64,000 bases of DNA from JB111 sp049856175 (GTDB lineage: Bacteria; Actinomycetota; Actinomycetes; Actinomycetales; Actinomycetaceae), in assembly GCF_049856175.1 (NCBI RefSeq), contig NZ_JBNDNA010000006.1, forward strand, positions 124,001-188,000, in the 5' to 3' direction. The position numbers and the translations under genes are program-made. Each line of letters starts with the position of its first letter. Position 1 is the stretch's first letter. Shown one piece after another: positions 1-8,899 of the stretch. The notes under the pieces were generated by a model. That model ran no database searches. It worked only from the letters and a program-made list of their open reading frames with translations, and was not told where the DNA came from.

Positions 1-267
1 GAACCAGGTCACGCCCGGCTCCTCGGCGGCGATGCGTGCGGCGGCCGGGTCGCTCGCTGCGAGCGCCTCGGTGCGGACGACCCGGATGACGCCGTCGCCG
101 CCGATCCCGCCGCGCCGGTCGGCGAGCGCGCGGACCTGCTCGGGCGTGAGGTCCGTGGCCGCATCCGGGTCGTCGAGCAGCACGAAGTCGTTCTCAGTCC
201 CGTGGCCGAGCGTGACCGTGGTCCCGCGGAGCCGGTTCAGGGCGGTGCGGCGGTCGTCGGGAGTCAT
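1..267 (-). CDS. dapF: Diaminopimelate epimerase, N-terminal part (runs off window start)
   Basis: DapF interconverts LL- and meso-diaminopimelate, the last step before meso-DAP is used for lysine and peptidoglycan. Only the first 89 residues are present. They contain the family's N-terminal signature GHGTENDFVLLDD (about residues 21-33) and DRRGGIGGDGVIRV (about residues 50-63), equivalent to the usual R-x-GIGADG motif. The catalytic cysteines lie outside the window. The ATG at 267 is supported by a TACGCT hexamer six bases upstream, suggesting a leaderless transcript separate from miaA although only 46 bp follow the miaA stop. dapA and dapB of the same pathway occur later in the window. Confidence 0.9.
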   Translation of the reverse strand, partial: MTPDDRRTALNRLRGTTVTLGHGTENDFVLLDDPDAATDLTPEQVRALADRRGGIGGDGVIRVVRTEALAASDPAAARIAAEEPGVTWF

Positions 268-273
268 GTCCCC

Positions 274-279
274 AGCGTA
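274..279 (-). promoter_or_regulatory. Putative -10 of leaderless dapF promoter
   Basis: On the minus strand TACGCT is followed by six bases and the dapF ATG. No Shine-Dalgarno is present, so transcription probably begins at the A of the ATG. Confidence 0.5.
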
Positions 280-313
280 GGTCGACCCGTGACCGGCACG
301 AGGACGGCGCCCG

Positions 314-1369
314 TCAGGGCTGCCCGAGCGCCCGCCAGGCCTGACCCACCACGGTGGCGGCGGCCACGACCAGTTCGGGGTCGGCGGGCACCCAGGTGAT
401 GCGGGTGTCGCGGCGGAACCAGGTCTCCTGCCGGCGCGCGAGCCGACGGGTGGAGCGGGCGATCGCGGCCGGCAGGTCGGCGAGCGGGAGCTCGCCCCTC
501 AGGTGGGCGAGCGCCTCGACGTAGCCGACGGCGCGCGCGGCGGTCCGGCCCAGGCCGGCCGCGTCGAGGGCCCGGGTCTCCTCGACGAGCCCGCCCGCGA
601 CCATGGCGTTCGCGCGCGTCTCGATGCGGGCATCGAGCTGCTCACGGGGGACGTCGATCGCCACCTGGACGGTCGGCCGGAGGTAGCGCGGGGGGCGGGA
701 GCGGGCGGAGAACGGCTCCCCGGTGAGCTCGATGACCTCCAGCGCGCGCACGGTGCGGCGCACGTTCGCCGGATCCATGTCCGCGGCGGCGTCGGGGTCG
801 GCCTCGGCGAGCTCGGCGAACAGGGCGGCCGCGCCGATCCGCTCGGCCCGTTCCTCGATCGCGGTACGGACGTCGGGGTCGGTGGGGGGCAGCTCGACGT
901 CGTCGAGCAGCGCCCGCAGGTACAGGCCGGACCCACCCACGACGACGGGCCGACGGCCACGGGCGATGATCGCGTCCATGTCGGCCCGCGCGGCGCGCTG
1001 GTAGGCGGCGACGGAGGCGACGTCCGACGGTGAGAGCACGTCGATCTGGTGGTGCACGAGCCCGCGTCGCTGATCGGCGGGCAGCTTCGCGGTACCGATG
1101 TCCATGCCGCGGTAGAGCTGGGCGGCGTCGGCGGAGACGATCTCGTAGAGCTCGGGGGCGCCGAGCGCGAGCTCGGCGGCGAACTGCTCCGCGAGGTCGA
1201 GGGCGAGCTCGGACTTGCCGGTCGCGGTCGGCCCGACGACGGCGACGACGAACCCCTCGGCGACCGGGCGGTCGGCGGACGTCTCCGCGCCGCCGTCCGT
1301 GGGGACCCCCGCCGACCCGTCGCGGGACGGTCGGGCCGTGCTCCCCTCGTCGGTCGTGGCCCCGCCCAT
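314..1369 (-). CDS. miaA: tRNA dimethylallyltransferase
   Basis: MiaA transfers a dimethylallyl group to N6 of A37 in tRNAs reading UNN codons; MiaB then methylthiolates the product. The 351-residue protein shows the P-loop GPTATGKS at residues 46-53, then EIVSADAAQLYRGMDIGTAK (substrate-binding Asp and the tRNA/DMAPP region) and HHQIDVLSP. The first ~38 residues are a polar disordered extension not seen in short homologues; a GTG near residue 36 is an alternative start. The chosen ATG lies two bases past the miaB stop, so the two modification genes are probably one transcript. Confidence 0.93.
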   Translation of the reverse strand: MGGATTDEGSTARPSRDGSAGVPTDGGAETSADRPVAEGFVVAVVGPTATGKSELALDLAEQFAAELALGAPELYEIVSADAAQLYRGMDIGTAKLPADQRRGLVHHQIDVLSPSDVASVAAYQRAARADMDAIIARGRRPVVVGGSGLYLRALLDDVELPPTDPDVRTAIEERAERIGAAALFAELAEADPDAAADMDPANVRRTVRALEVIELTGEPFSARSRPPRYLRPTVQVAIDVPREQLDARIETRANAMVAGGLVEETRALDAAGLGRTAARAVGYVEALAHLRGELPLADLPAAIARSTRRLARRQETWFRRDTRITWVPADPELVVAAATVVGQAWRALGQP

Positions 1370-1371
1370 GC

Positions 1372-2913
1372 TCAGGCCCGCCTGAGGGTCGGCATGCCGA
1401 GGGACACCGGCTGGCCGAGCGCGGTCGCGCCGCCGTGATCGTGCCCGCCGCTCTCGCGCGCCTCCCACGCGTCCCCGGCCCGCGTGCGGCGCACGGCGAA
1501 CGTGCCGCCCGTCAGCGCCGAGTCCGCCACGAGGTGGTGGGGCGCGCCGTGGGTGACTCTCGCGGTGACCATGTCCCCGGGCCGCGGCCGGTCGACCTCG
1601 GCGAGGTTGTCCGGCAGGGCCACGTGGACGAGACGGTTGTCGGCCGCCCGACCGGTGACGCGTCCGGTCGCGGCGTCCTTGGCGCCCTCGCCCTCGGCGA
1701 CGAGGACCTCGACGGTGCGTCCTTCCTGCTCCTGGCCCAGCTCGGTCGAGATCCGGCGCTGCAGGTCGGTGAGGCGCTGGTAGCGCTCGGTGACGACCTC
1801 GGCGGGCACCTGGTCGGGGTAGTCCGCCGCCGGGGTGCCCGGGCGGCGCGAGTACTGGAAGGTGAACGCCGAGGAGAACCGGGAGGCCTCGACGACCTCG
1901 AGCGTGGCGGCGAAGTCCTCCTCCGTCTCGCCCGGGAACCCGACGATGAGGTCGGTGGTGATGGCGGCGTCCGGCATCGCTGCACGCACGCGGTCGAGGA
2001 TGCCGAGGAACTTCGCCGACCGGTAGGAGCGGCGCATGCGACGCAGGACGGCGTCGGAGCCCGACTGCAGCGGCATGTGCAGCGAGGGCATGACCGCCGG
2101 GGTGCTCGCCATCGCGTCGATGACGTCGTCCGTGAACGCGGCCGGGTGGGGTGAGGTGAACCGCACCCGCTCGAGCCCCTCGACCGCCCCGGTGGCCCGC
2201 AGGAGGTCGGCGAACGCGCCGCGCTCCCCGAAGGAGACCCCGTAGGAGTTGACGTTCTGGCCGAGCAGCGTGACCTCGATCGCCCCGCTCGCGACGACCG
2301 CCTCGACCTCGGCGAGGATCTCGCCCGGCCGCCGGTCGCGCTCCTTGCCGCGCAGCGAGGGCACGATGCAGAACGTGCACGTGTTGTTGCACCCGACCGA
2401 GATCGACACCCAGGCGGCGTACGCGGACTCCCGGCGCGTCGGCAACGTGGAGGGGAAGACCTTGAGGGACTCCTCGATCTCGACGGCGGCACGGTCGTTG
2501 TGGGCGGCCCGCTCGAGGAGGGCGGGGAGCACGTCGAGGTTGTGGGTGCCGAGGACGACGTCGACCCACGGGGCCCTCTCGACGATCTCCTCGCGCATCT
2601 GCTGGGCGAGGCACCCGCCCACCGCGATCTGCATGCCGGGCCGGGTCCGCTTGACCTCGGCGAGCTGCCCGAGGTTGCCGAAGAGCTTGTTCGCCGCGTT
2701 CTCGCGCACCGAGCACGTGTTGAGCACGACGACGTCGGCCCCCTCGTCACCCGCACGGGTCGCGCGGGCGGCGGCCTCGGGCACGCTGAGCACCGGGCGG
2801 TAGCCGGCGTCGTCGAGGAGCCCGGACAGCCGCTCGGAGTCGTGGACGTTCATCTGGCAGCCGAGCGTGCGCACGTGGTAGGTGCGCTCCGGGGCCGGGA
2901 CGGTGGTGCTCAT
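1372..2913 (-). CDS. miaB: tRNA-2-methylthio-N6-dimethylallyladenosine synthase (radical SAM)
   Basis: MiaB adds the 2-methylthio group to i6A37 in tRNA using two iron-sulfur clusters. The 513-residue protein begins with the UPF0004 domain (TLGCQMN with Cys19; LNTCSVREN; GGCLAQQ), followed by the radical SAM cysteine triad in CNNTCTFCIVPSLRGKE and a C-terminal TRAM domain. Two in-frame ATGs exist, at 2922 and 2913. The one at 2922 lies inside a TAGGAT hexamer that sits seven bases before 2913, so I choose 2913. miaA follows after two bases. Confidence 0.94.
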   Translation of the reverse strand: MSTTVPAPERTYHVRTLGCQMNVHDSERLSGLLDDAGYRPVLSVPEAAARATRAGDEGADVVVLNTCSVRENAANKLFGNLGQLAEVKRTRPGMQIAVGGCLAQQMREEIVERAPWVDVVLGTHNLDVLPALLERAAHNDRAAVEIEESLKVFPSTLPTRRESAYAAWVSISVGCNNTCTFCIVPSLRGKERDRRPGEILAEVEAVVASGAIEVTLLGQNVNSYGVSFGERGAFADLLRATGAVEGLERVRFTSPHPAAFTDDVIDAMASTPAVMPSLHMPLQSGSDAVLRRMRRSYRSAKFLGILDRVRAAMPDAAITTDLIVGFPGETEEDFAATLEVVEASRFSSAFTFQYSRRPGTPAADYPDQVPAEVVTERYQRLTDLQRRISTELGQEQEGRTVEVLVAEGEGAKDAATGRVTGRAADNRLVHVALPDNLAEVDRPRPGDMVTARVTHGAPHHLVADSALTGGTFAVRRTRAGDAWEARESGGHDHGGATALGQPVSLGMPTLRRA

Positions 2914-2920
2914 CCCGTTC

Positions 2921-2926
2921 ATCCTA
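2921..2926 (-). promoter_or_regulatory. Putative -10 of leaderless miaB promoter
   Basis: Minus-strand TAGGAT ends seven bases before the ATG at 2913. It overlaps the competing upstream ATG (2922), which argues against that start. Confidence 0.45.
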
Positions 2927-2963
2927 GGAGCGCCGGCGACGGGCCGGGCCGGGGCGGCGCGGG

Positions 2964-2969
2964 TAGCGT
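2964..2969 (+). promoter_or_regulatory. Putative -10 of leaderless phosphotransferase promoter
   Basis: TAGCGT is followed by six bases and the GTG at 2976. It is divergent from the miaB promoter within 62 bp. Confidence 0.45.
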
Positions 2970-2975
2970 GCCGAT

Positions 2976-3902
2976 GTGGTCGACATCCCGCCCGGACTGA
3001 CGGCGACCGTCACCGGCCGGGCCCCCGACCCTGCGCTCGGCACGGACGGCGTCCACGGCGACCGGTGGCTCGCCGGCCTGCCCCGCCTGGTGGCCGGGGC
3101 GGGCGCGCGGTGGGGCCTCACCGCGGACGGCCCCGCGATGCACGGTGAGAACGCGCTGGTGGTGCCCGTCGTGGCGCCGTCGGGCAGGGCCGTCCTCAAG
3201 GTGACCTGGCCGCACGAGGAGGCCCGGCACGAGCACCTCGCGCTCCGGCTCTGGGGCGGTCAGGCCGCCGTCCGGCTCCTCGCGGCGGACCCCTCCGCCC
3301 AGGTCCTGCTCCTCGAACGGCTCGACGACCGCCGGCCGCTCACGGCCGAGCCGGTGCTCGACGCCTGCGAGGTCGTCGGCCGGCTGCTGCGCGCCCTGGA
3401 CCGGCCCGCACACCCCCGGCTGGCCACGGTCGCCGCCCGCGCCGACCGCTGGCGCGAGACGCTTCTCGCCGGTTCCGCGCTCGTCCCCCACCGGCTCGCG
3501 GTGCAGGCGCGCGCCGAGCTGGACGACCTGCTCGCCGACGCTCCCGAGCCCCGCATGGTCCACGAGGACCTGCACGACGCGAACGTGCTCGCCCCGCTCG
3601 ACGCCGCCCGCGGCGCCTGGCTCGCCATCGACCCCAAGCCGGTCGCCGCCGAGCCGGCGTTCGGCGTCGCCCCGATCGTGTGGAACCGTGCCGAGGAGAC
3701 GGCGCGCGCCTGGTCGCCGCGCACCCACGTCCGGCTGCGCGCCGACGTCGTCGCCGACGCGGCGGGCCTCGACCCCGACCGGGTGCGGGCGTGGACCCAT
3801 GTCCGGCTCGTGCTCAACGCGCTCGAGGCCGCGCGGCACGCCCCGGCGTCGGACGACTTCCGCGAGCGCATGATCACCCTCGCCAAGGCGTTCGCCGACT
3901 GA
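2976..3902 (+). CDS. Aminoglycoside/hydroxyurea-type small-molecule phosphotransferase (APH fold)
   Basis: A 308-residue kinase-like phosphotransferase of the family that includes streptomycin 6-kinase and hydroxyurea phosphotransferase. The catalytic loop is HEDLHDANVL (about residue 194; H-x-D-x4-N Brenner motif) and the metal-binding segment is AIDPKPVAAEPAFGVAP. AVLKVTWPHEEARHE carries the ATP-site lysine region. Members phosphorylate aminoglycosides or other hydroxylated compounds; the substrate cannot be told from sequence, and resistance is not established. The GTG start at 2976 is preferred over an out-of-frame ATG at 2974 because it lies six bases after a TAGCGT hexamer. Confidence 0.8.
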   Translation: MVDIPPGLTATVTGRAPDPALGTDGVHGDRWLAGLPRLVAGAGARWGLTADGPAMHGENALVVPVVAPSGRAVLKVTWPHEEARHEHLALRLWGGQAAVRLLAADPSAQVLLLERLDDRRPLTAEPVLDACEVVGRLLRALDRPAHPRLATVAARADRWRETLLAGSALVPHRLAVQARAELDDLLADAPEPRMVHEDLHDANVLAPLDAARGAWLAIDPKPVAAEPAFGVAPIVWNRAEETARAWSPRTHVRLRADVVADAAGLDPDRVRAWTHVRLVLNALEAARHAPASDDFRERMITLAKAFAD

Positions 3903-3913
3903 CCGCACAGGCC

Positions 3914-3941
3914 CCGGGCTCCGGCCGGTGACCGAGCCCGG
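3914..3941. terminator. Hairpin after phosphotransferase gene
   Basis: Perfect 8-bp inverted repeat CCGGGCTC/GAGCCCGG (3914-3921 and 3934-3941), starting 11 bp past the stop. No T-run follows, as is usual in high-GC actinobacteria. Confidence 0.4.
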
Positions 3942-4007
3942 CCCGGCGACCGCACTCCGCCCGCTGAGCGGCCGTGGAGTACCTCTCGACGGCTGCACCG
4001 TGCCGCG

Positions 4008-4049
4008 ACCACGCGACCACGCGACCACGCTCCACCTGCATCGTTGCAG
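4008..4049. promoter_or_regulatory. Tandem GCGACCAC repeats and CTGCA palindrome upstream of gluABCD
   Basis: Three head-to-tail copies of an 8-bp GCGACCAC-type unit (about 4008-4029) are followed by CTGCA-tcgt-TGCAG (4036-4049), a perfect 5-bp-arm palindrome. It lies about 43 bp before the putative -10 of gluA, where an activator or repressor of the uptake operon could bind. The regulator is unknown. Confidence 0.3.
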
Positions 4050-4091
4050 TCTCGTGACCTTCGTGTCACATGTCGGACCCACCCGTGGCCG

Positions 4092-4097
4092 TATGGT
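4092..4097 (+). promoter_or_regulatory. Putative -10 of leaderless gluA promoter
   Basis: TATGGT is followed by seven bases and ATG at 4105. The ATG at 4093 overlaps this hexamer, which disfavours it as a start. Confidence 0.45.
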
Positions 4098-4104
4098 GCA
4101 CCGC

Positions 4105-4890
4105 ATGACCGAGACCACACACCGGGACCGCGCCGACGCGGTCCCGGAGTCCGACGTCCCGCTCGTGTCCATGCGGGGCGTCGACAAGTACTTCGGCGAC
4201 CTGCACGTGCTCAAGGACATCAATCTTGAGGTGGCACGCGGCGAGGTGGTCGTCGTCATCGGCCCGTCGGGGTCCGGCAAGTCCACGCTGTGCCGGACGA
4301 TCAACCGGCTCGAGCCGATCAACTCCGGCCGCATCCTCGTCGACGGCAACGAGCTGCCGGAGGAGGGCAAGGCGCTCGCGAAGCACCGCGCCGAGGTGGG
4401 CATGGTGTTCCAGTCGTTCAACCTCTTCGCCCACCGGTCGATCCTCGACAACGTCACGCTCGGGCCGACCAAGGTCAAGGGGATCCGCACCGCGGACGCG
4501 AAGAAACGGGCGATGGAGCTCCTCGAGCGCGTGGGCGTGGCCAACCAGGCCCACAAGCGACCAGCCCAGCTCTCGGGCGGGCAGCAGCAGCGGGTGGCCA
4601 TCGCGCGGGCACTCGCGATGGACCCCAAGGTCATGCTCTTCGACGAGCCGACGTCCGCCCTCGACCCCGAGATGATCAACGAGGTCCTCGACGTCATGAC
4701 CGGGCTCGCCAGGTCCGGCATGACGATGATCGTCGTCACCCACGAGATGGGCTTCGCCCGGAAGGCCGCGGACCGGGTCGTCTTCATGGACGACGGTCTC
4801 ATCGTGGAGGAGGCCACGCCCACCGAGTTCTTCTCCAACCCGCGCTCGGACCGGGCGAAGGACTTCCTCTCCAAGCTCATCACCGACTAG
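4105..4890 (+). CDS. gluA: Glutamate/polar amino acid ABC transporter ATP-binding protein
   Basis: Cytoplasmic ATPase that powers amino acid uptake with GluB, GluC and GluD. The 261-residue protein has Walker A GPSGSGKS, the Q-loop in VFQSFNLFAH, the signature LSGGQQQR, Walker B VMLFDEP and the H-loop VVTHEMGF, all canonical for the GlnQ/PAAT subfamily. The open frame extends upstream to 3928, but the ATG at 4105 fits the family length and the promoter hexamer. The four transport genes follow in the order ATPase, binding protein, two permeases, as in the Corynebacterium gluABCD operon, hence the symbols. Confidence 0.88.
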   Translation: MTETTHRDRADAVPESDVPLVSMRGVDKYFGDLHVLKDINLEVARGEVVVVIGPSGSGKSTLCRTINRLEPINSGRILVDGNELPEEGKALAKHRAEVGMVFQSFNLFAHRSILDNVTLGPTKVKGIRTADAKKRAMELLERVGVANQAHKRPAQLSGGQQQRVAIARALAMDPKVMLFDEPTSALDPEMINEVLDVMTGLARSGMTMIVVTHEMGFARKAADRVVFMDDGLIVEEATPTEFFSNPRSDRAKDFLSKLITD

Positions 4891-4984
4891 TCACCCACCG
4901 AGTTCTCACCCACCGACCACCCCACCGACCACCCCACCGGCCGGCCGCCCGGCCGGCCGGACGCTCGAGACACCTGGAGATCCC

Positions 4985-5923
4985 ATGCGACGCACCAGAT
5001 ACGCGACCGCGGCAGCGCTGCTGGCGGCCGGGACGTTCCTGGCAGCCTGCACCTCCGACGCCCCCGACGAGGGCGGCGACGCAGGCGGCGACAACGGCGC
5101 CGACACCGGCGACGACACCGGTGGAGACACCGGCGAGGACGGCGGCGGCGAGACCTCGACGGACGGTGGTGCCGGAGCCGCCGACGGCGAGGGCCTGACC
5201 ATCGGCATCAAGTTCGACCAGCCCGGCCTCGGGTACCAGGACGGCAGCGAGTTCACCGGGTTCGACGTCGACGTCGCGCACTACGTGGCCGAGCACATGG
5301 GGTACTCGCCGGACCAGATCACCTTCGTCGAGGCGATCTCGGCCAACCGGGAGACCATGCTGCAGAACGGTCAGGTCGACATGATCTTCGCGACCTACTC
5401 GATCACCGACGAGCGCGACGAGGTCGTGGACTTCGCCGGCCCGTACTTCGTGGCCGGGCAGGACCTCCTCATCCGCTCCGACGACGAGGGGACGATCACC
5501 GGCCCGGAGTCCCTCGACGGACTCAACCTCTGCTCGGTCTCCGGCTCGACCTCGGCCCAGCGCGTGCAGGACGAGTACTCGGAGGGCGTCCAGCTCATCG
5601 AGCAGCCGGGCTACTCCGAGTGCATCCAGTACCTCATCGGCGGTCAGGTCGACGCGGTGACCACGGACGACATCATCCTCGCCGGCCTCGCCGCCGACGA
5701 GGGCAGCGGCGCGCTCGCCGTGGCCGGGAGCCCCTTCTCCGAGGAGCGCTACGGCGTCGGCATCCCGGACGGGGACACCGAGACGTGCGAGCAGATCAAC
5801 GAGGCGATCCAGGCGATGATCGACGACGGCGCCTGGGAGGAGGCCGTCACCGCCAACACGGAGGGCACCGGCTTCACGCCGGACGAGTCGCTCAACCCCC
5901 CGGAGCTGGACTCCTGCAGCTGA
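4985..5923 (+). CDS. gluB: Glutamate ABC transporter substrate-binding lipoprotein
   Basis: 312-residue extracytoplasmic binding protein. Residues 1-22 form a lipoprotein signal peptide ending in the lipobox LAAC (Cys22). A strongly acidic Gly/Asp/Thr-rich linker (about residues 27-62) precedes the bacterial periplasmic binding domain (SBP_bac_3), with GFDVDVAHYVAEHMGY and FVEAISANRETMLQNGQVD typical of GluB. The start follows GGAG by about six bases. The gap before the gene (4891-4984) carries tandem ACCGACCACCCC units and runs of GGCC. A strong hairpin downstream separates it from the permeases. Confidence 0.9.
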   Translation: MRRTRYATAAALLAAGTFLAACTSDAPDEGGDAGGDNGADTGDDTGGDTGEDGGGETSTDGGAGAADGEGLTIGIKFDQPGLGYQDGSEFTGFDVDVAHYVAEHMGYSPDQITFVEAISANRETMLQNGQVDMIFATYSITDERDEVVDFAGPYFVAGQDLLIRSDDEGTITGPESLDGLNLCSVSGSTSAQRVQDEYSEGVQLIEQPGYSECIQYLIGGQVDAVTTDDIILAGLAADEGSGALAVAGSPFSEERYGVGIPDGDTETCEQINEAIQAMIDDGAWEEAVTANTEGTGFTPDESLNPPELDSCS

Positions 5924-5946
5924 GCCGGTCTCCCGGCACGAACGAC

Positions 5947-5975
5947 GGGTGGGGGCGCCCCCGGCGCCCCCACCC
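5947..5975 (+). terminator. Intra-operon hairpin between gluB and gluC
   Basis: Perfect 11-bp arms (5947-5957 and 5965-5975) around a 7-nt loop, 24 bp after the gluB stop. In ABC operons such structures commonly cause partial termination or stabilise the upstream message, giving more binding protein than permease; that role is inferred here. Confidence 0.6.
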
Positions 5976-6010
5976 GCTCCCCCTTCCCCACGACCGAAAG
6001 GCGGTGACCG

Positions 6011-6685
6011 GTGGGCGACTACCTCGAGATCCTCTCGAGCTACGACCTGCTCGACGCGTACCTCGTCAACCTCCGGCTGGCCTTCTTCTCGGCGCTCATC
6101 GCCCTGCTCATCGGCGTGATCCTCGTGCTCATGCGGATCTCACCCGTCCCCACGATGCGGTGGGCCGGGTCCCTCTACGTCACGCTCGTCCGCAACACAC
6201 CGCTGACGATCATCATCGTCTTCGCCGCGCTCGTGCTGTGGCCGGTGCTCGGCCTGGAGTTCTCCCGGACCTTCGAGGTCAACTTCTTCTGGCTGGCCGT
6301 CGTCGCGCTCGGCGTCTACCACGCGTCGTTCGTCTGCGAGGCGTTGCGCTCGGGGGTCAACACGGTGCCGGTGGGGCAGGCCGAGGCCGCCCGCGCGATC
6401 GGCCTGTCGTTCCTCCCGGCGGCCCGCCTGGTCATCCTCCCGCAGGCGTTCCGGGGTGCGATCGCGCCGCTCGGCAACACGCTCATCGCCCTCATCAAGA
6501 ACACGACGGTCGCCGCGGCGGCGTCGGTGTCCGAGGTCTCCCAGCTCATGCGGGCCATGATCGAGAACCAGGCCAACTACGTGCTGGCGATCTTCTTCAC
6601 GGTCGCGATCGGCTTCGTCGTCATCGTCATCCCGATCGGCCTGCTCACCACGTACCTCTCCCAGCGTCTGGCGGTCGCCCGATGA
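6011..6685 (+). CDS. gluC: Glutamate ABC transporter permease (first)
   Basis: 224-residue inner-membrane permease with the HisM/PAAT fold: several hydrophobic spans, from LAFFSALIALLIGVILVLM near the N-terminus to the last span before the C-terminal LLTTYLSQR. The conserved cytoplasmic EAA loop is seen around GQAEAARAIGLSFLPAARLVILPQAFRGAIAPLGN. The GTG start is preceded by AAAGG about 10 bases upstream. Its stop overlaps the next start (ATGA), so GluC and GluD are translationally coupled and probably made in equal amounts. Confidence 0.88.
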   Translation: MGDYLEILSSYDLLDAYLVNLRLAFFSALIALLIGVILVLMRISPVPTMRWAGSLYVTLVRNTPLTIIIVFAALVLWPVLGLEFSRTFEVNFFWLAVVALGVYHASFVCEALRSGVNTVPVGQAEAARAIGLSFLPAARLVILPQAFRGAIAPLGNTLIALIKNTTVAAAASVSEVSQLMRAMIENQANYVLAIFFTVAIGFVVIVIPIGLLTTYLSQRLAVAR

Positions 6686-7611
6686 GCTCGCACCAGGTCC
6701 TCTTCGACGCCCCGGGCCCGCGCGGCCGGCGGATCATCCTCGTCGGCAACGTCATCGGCACCCTCGTCGTGCTCGGCATCGGCGCCTGGGCACTGTGGAC
6801 GATGTACGAGAACGACCAGTTCCGCGCCGAGCTGTGGGCCCCGATGGTCGAGGCCCGCTCCTGGCAGTACTACTTCCTCCCGGGCCTGCAGAACACCCTG
6901 GTCGCGGCCGCCTACTCCGTCGTGCTGGCGATGATCTTCGGCACGCTCTTCGGCGTCGGCCGTCTCGCGTCCAACCCCGTCCTGCGCTGGTTCTGCGGTG
7001 TGGTCGTCGAGTTCTTCCGCGCCGTGCCGGTGCTCATCATGATGGTCGCCGGCTGGTTCCTCCTCGGCTCCACCGGCTGGGTCTCACCGTCGATGGCCCC
7101 GCTCGTCGCGGTCGTCGCGGCGCTGACCCTCTACAACGGGGCCGTGATCGCCGAGCTCGTCCGCTCGGGCGTCCACGGTCTGCCCCGCGGCCAGCGCGAG
7201 GCCGGCCTGGCCATCGGGATGACCCGGCGCAAGTCGATCCAGCACATCGAGCTGCCGCAGGCCCTCATCGCCATGCTCCCGGCGCTCGTGAGCCAGTTCG
7301 TCGTCATCCTCAAGGACTCGGCGCTCGGCTCGATCATCACCTACAGCGAGCTGCTGCGGAACTCCCGGCTGCTCGGCTCGGGCAGCCCGTTCCCGATCCT
7401 CCAGTCCCTGTTCGTGGCGGCGGTGCTGTTCATCATCATCAACTTCATCCTCACGAAGATCGCCGAGCTGGCGGCCCGCCGGGTGGGTTCCCTCACCTCC
7501 GGCCGAGGTGCACCCCCGGGTCAGCCGGATGCCGCCGTCGAGGCCGCCGTCGCACGCGTGACCCTCGAGCCGAACCCGGACATCCCCGACCGGCCGCGAC
7601 AGACGCCCTGA
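6682..7611 (+). CDS. gluD: Glutamate ABC transporter permease (second)
   Basis: 309-residue permease pairing with GluC. It starts in an ATGA overlap with gluC. Residues 20-40 form an additional N-terminal span typical of GluD; the EAA loop is GQREAGLAIGMTRRKSIQHIELPQAL. The C-terminal ~40 residues are a hydrophilic tail not needed for the fold. No further transporter gene follows; the next gene is on the other strand. Confidence 0.87.
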   Translation: MSSHQVLFDAPGPRGRRIILVGNVIGTLVVLGIGAWALWTMYENDQFRAELWAPMVEARSWQYYFLPGLQNTLVAAAYSVVLAMIFGTLFGVGRLASNPVLRWFCGVVVEFFRAVPVLIMMVAGWFLLGSTGWVSPSMAPLVAVVAALTLYNGAVIAELVRSGVHGLPRGQREAGLAIGMTRRKSIQHIELPQALIAMLPALVSQFVVILKDSALGSIITYSELLRNSRLLGSGSPFPILQSLFVAAVLFIIINFILTKIAELAARRVGSLTSGRGAPPGQPDAAVEAAVARVTLEPNPDIPDRPRQTP

Positions 7612-7702
7612 CGGCCGTCACCGGCCGGCTGGCGACGTTCCTCGACCCGCGCACCGTCGCGCAGGCCAAACGGCACGAACCGGCGCTGACGATCGACGCC
7701 GA

Positions 7703-8899
7703 CTAGCTCGCGGACCCGCCGCCCGACTCTTCCTCGCCCGCCACCGAGCCCGCCAGCGTCAGCGGGACCTCGGAGACGGCGACGTCGTACATGTCGCCGC
7801 CGAGCCCGATGACGATGCTGACCTCGACGACGGCCTCCGTCGCGTCGACCGGGAGCTGGAACCAGACCCGCCGCGTGAACGGGCCGTCGGATCCGCCGGT
7901 GTTCGTCTCGGGCTCGACCGTCGAGCCATCCGCGAGCCGGAGTCGGATCGTCGACTCGTCGTAGTGCGGGGAGGGGGGCTCCTGGGTCGTCACGTCGACG
8001 CCGAGGTAGACGTGGCCCGGGTTCGCCCAGCCGACCTCGGGGACGAACGGGGTGAGCACGCCGCCCGTCAGCTGGCCCGTCTGGGTCATCGCGCCGTACC
8101 GGGTGTCGTAGTCGTGGCTCCAGGAGGCACCGTCGCCGACCTCCACCTCGGTCGGCCGCGCGTAGATGTCCTCGACGACGGACGCGGTCCGCGTCCCGTC
8201 GATCAAGCTGAGCTCCTGGCGCACGCCGTCGGCGAGACTCTCGAGCACGACGTCCTCGGGCGCCGCGCCCACAGGCACCGACGCCACGAGGGTGATCTGG
8301 TCCCCGGGCGTGAGCTCGAGGTCGAGGTCGACCTCGCTCCCCTCGACCCGGACGACGTTCTCCGTGACCTCGTACGACTCGAGCTCGTCGTCGACCGGTT
8401 CCCAGCGCGGGTCGTCGACGCGGACGACCGCGACGGCGAAGGTCTCGCCGTCGGCGGCCAGGACCTCGTCGACGTCGCCGAGCTCCGTCTCGCTGCCGGG
8501 GTTCTCGGCGAGCACCTCCTCGGCGACGTCCACCGGAAGGGTGTCGACCGTCGCGGTCCGCGGCACGGAGACCTCCTGGTCGAACGCGGTGACGACGGTG
8601 CCCGCGTCCTACTCGATCCCGGTGAGGCCGAGGTCGGGCGTCTGCACGAGCACCGCGGTCACACCCGACGGCATCCGGGCGGTCGCGCCGGCATCGCTGT
8701 CGCCCGGGCCGGGCGCGGTGGTCGTCGCGGCGTCGCGCTCGGAGGCAGGCTCCGACCGCCCCTCGGGTGCCGCCGGGGGTGCCGGCGGCGGTGGTGCAGC
8801 ACCGGTCGGATCGTCGTCCCCTCCCCCGCAGGCGGAGAGGGCCATGGCGAGGACCACGGCGCCCGTCGTCGTCGGGAGCAGGCGGGCGCGGCCGCGCAT
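7703..8899 (-). pseudogene. Lipoprotein gene interrupted by an in-frame TAG codon
   Basis: One reading frame of 399 codons runs from the ATG at 8899 to the stop at 7703, broken only by TAG at 8609-8611. The upstream part encodes a signal peptide with lipobox LSAC followed by a Gly/Asp/Pro/Ala-rich linker. The downstream part, about 300 codons, is rich in Val, Thr, Asp and Glu with a beta-strand-like pattern and resembles no family I recognise. Codon use and frame are the same on both sides, so this looks like a single extracytoplasmic lipoprotein gene hit by a recent nonsense change, a sequencing error, or a read-through site. A GTG at 8566 could restart the second part, but without a signal peptide. 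GAAAGG precedes the first start. Confidence 0.65.

Noticed and set aside
2976..3902. Calling the APH-fold protein an antibiotic resistance gene
   Set aside because: The fold includes many kinases with unrelated substrates, and nothing nearby points to resistance.
7612..7706. Short plausible peptide ending LDPRTVAQAKRHEPALTIDAD between gluD and the lipoprotein
   Set aside because: No start codon in the interval, no ribosome site, and no family recognised; may be a relic but cannot be supported.
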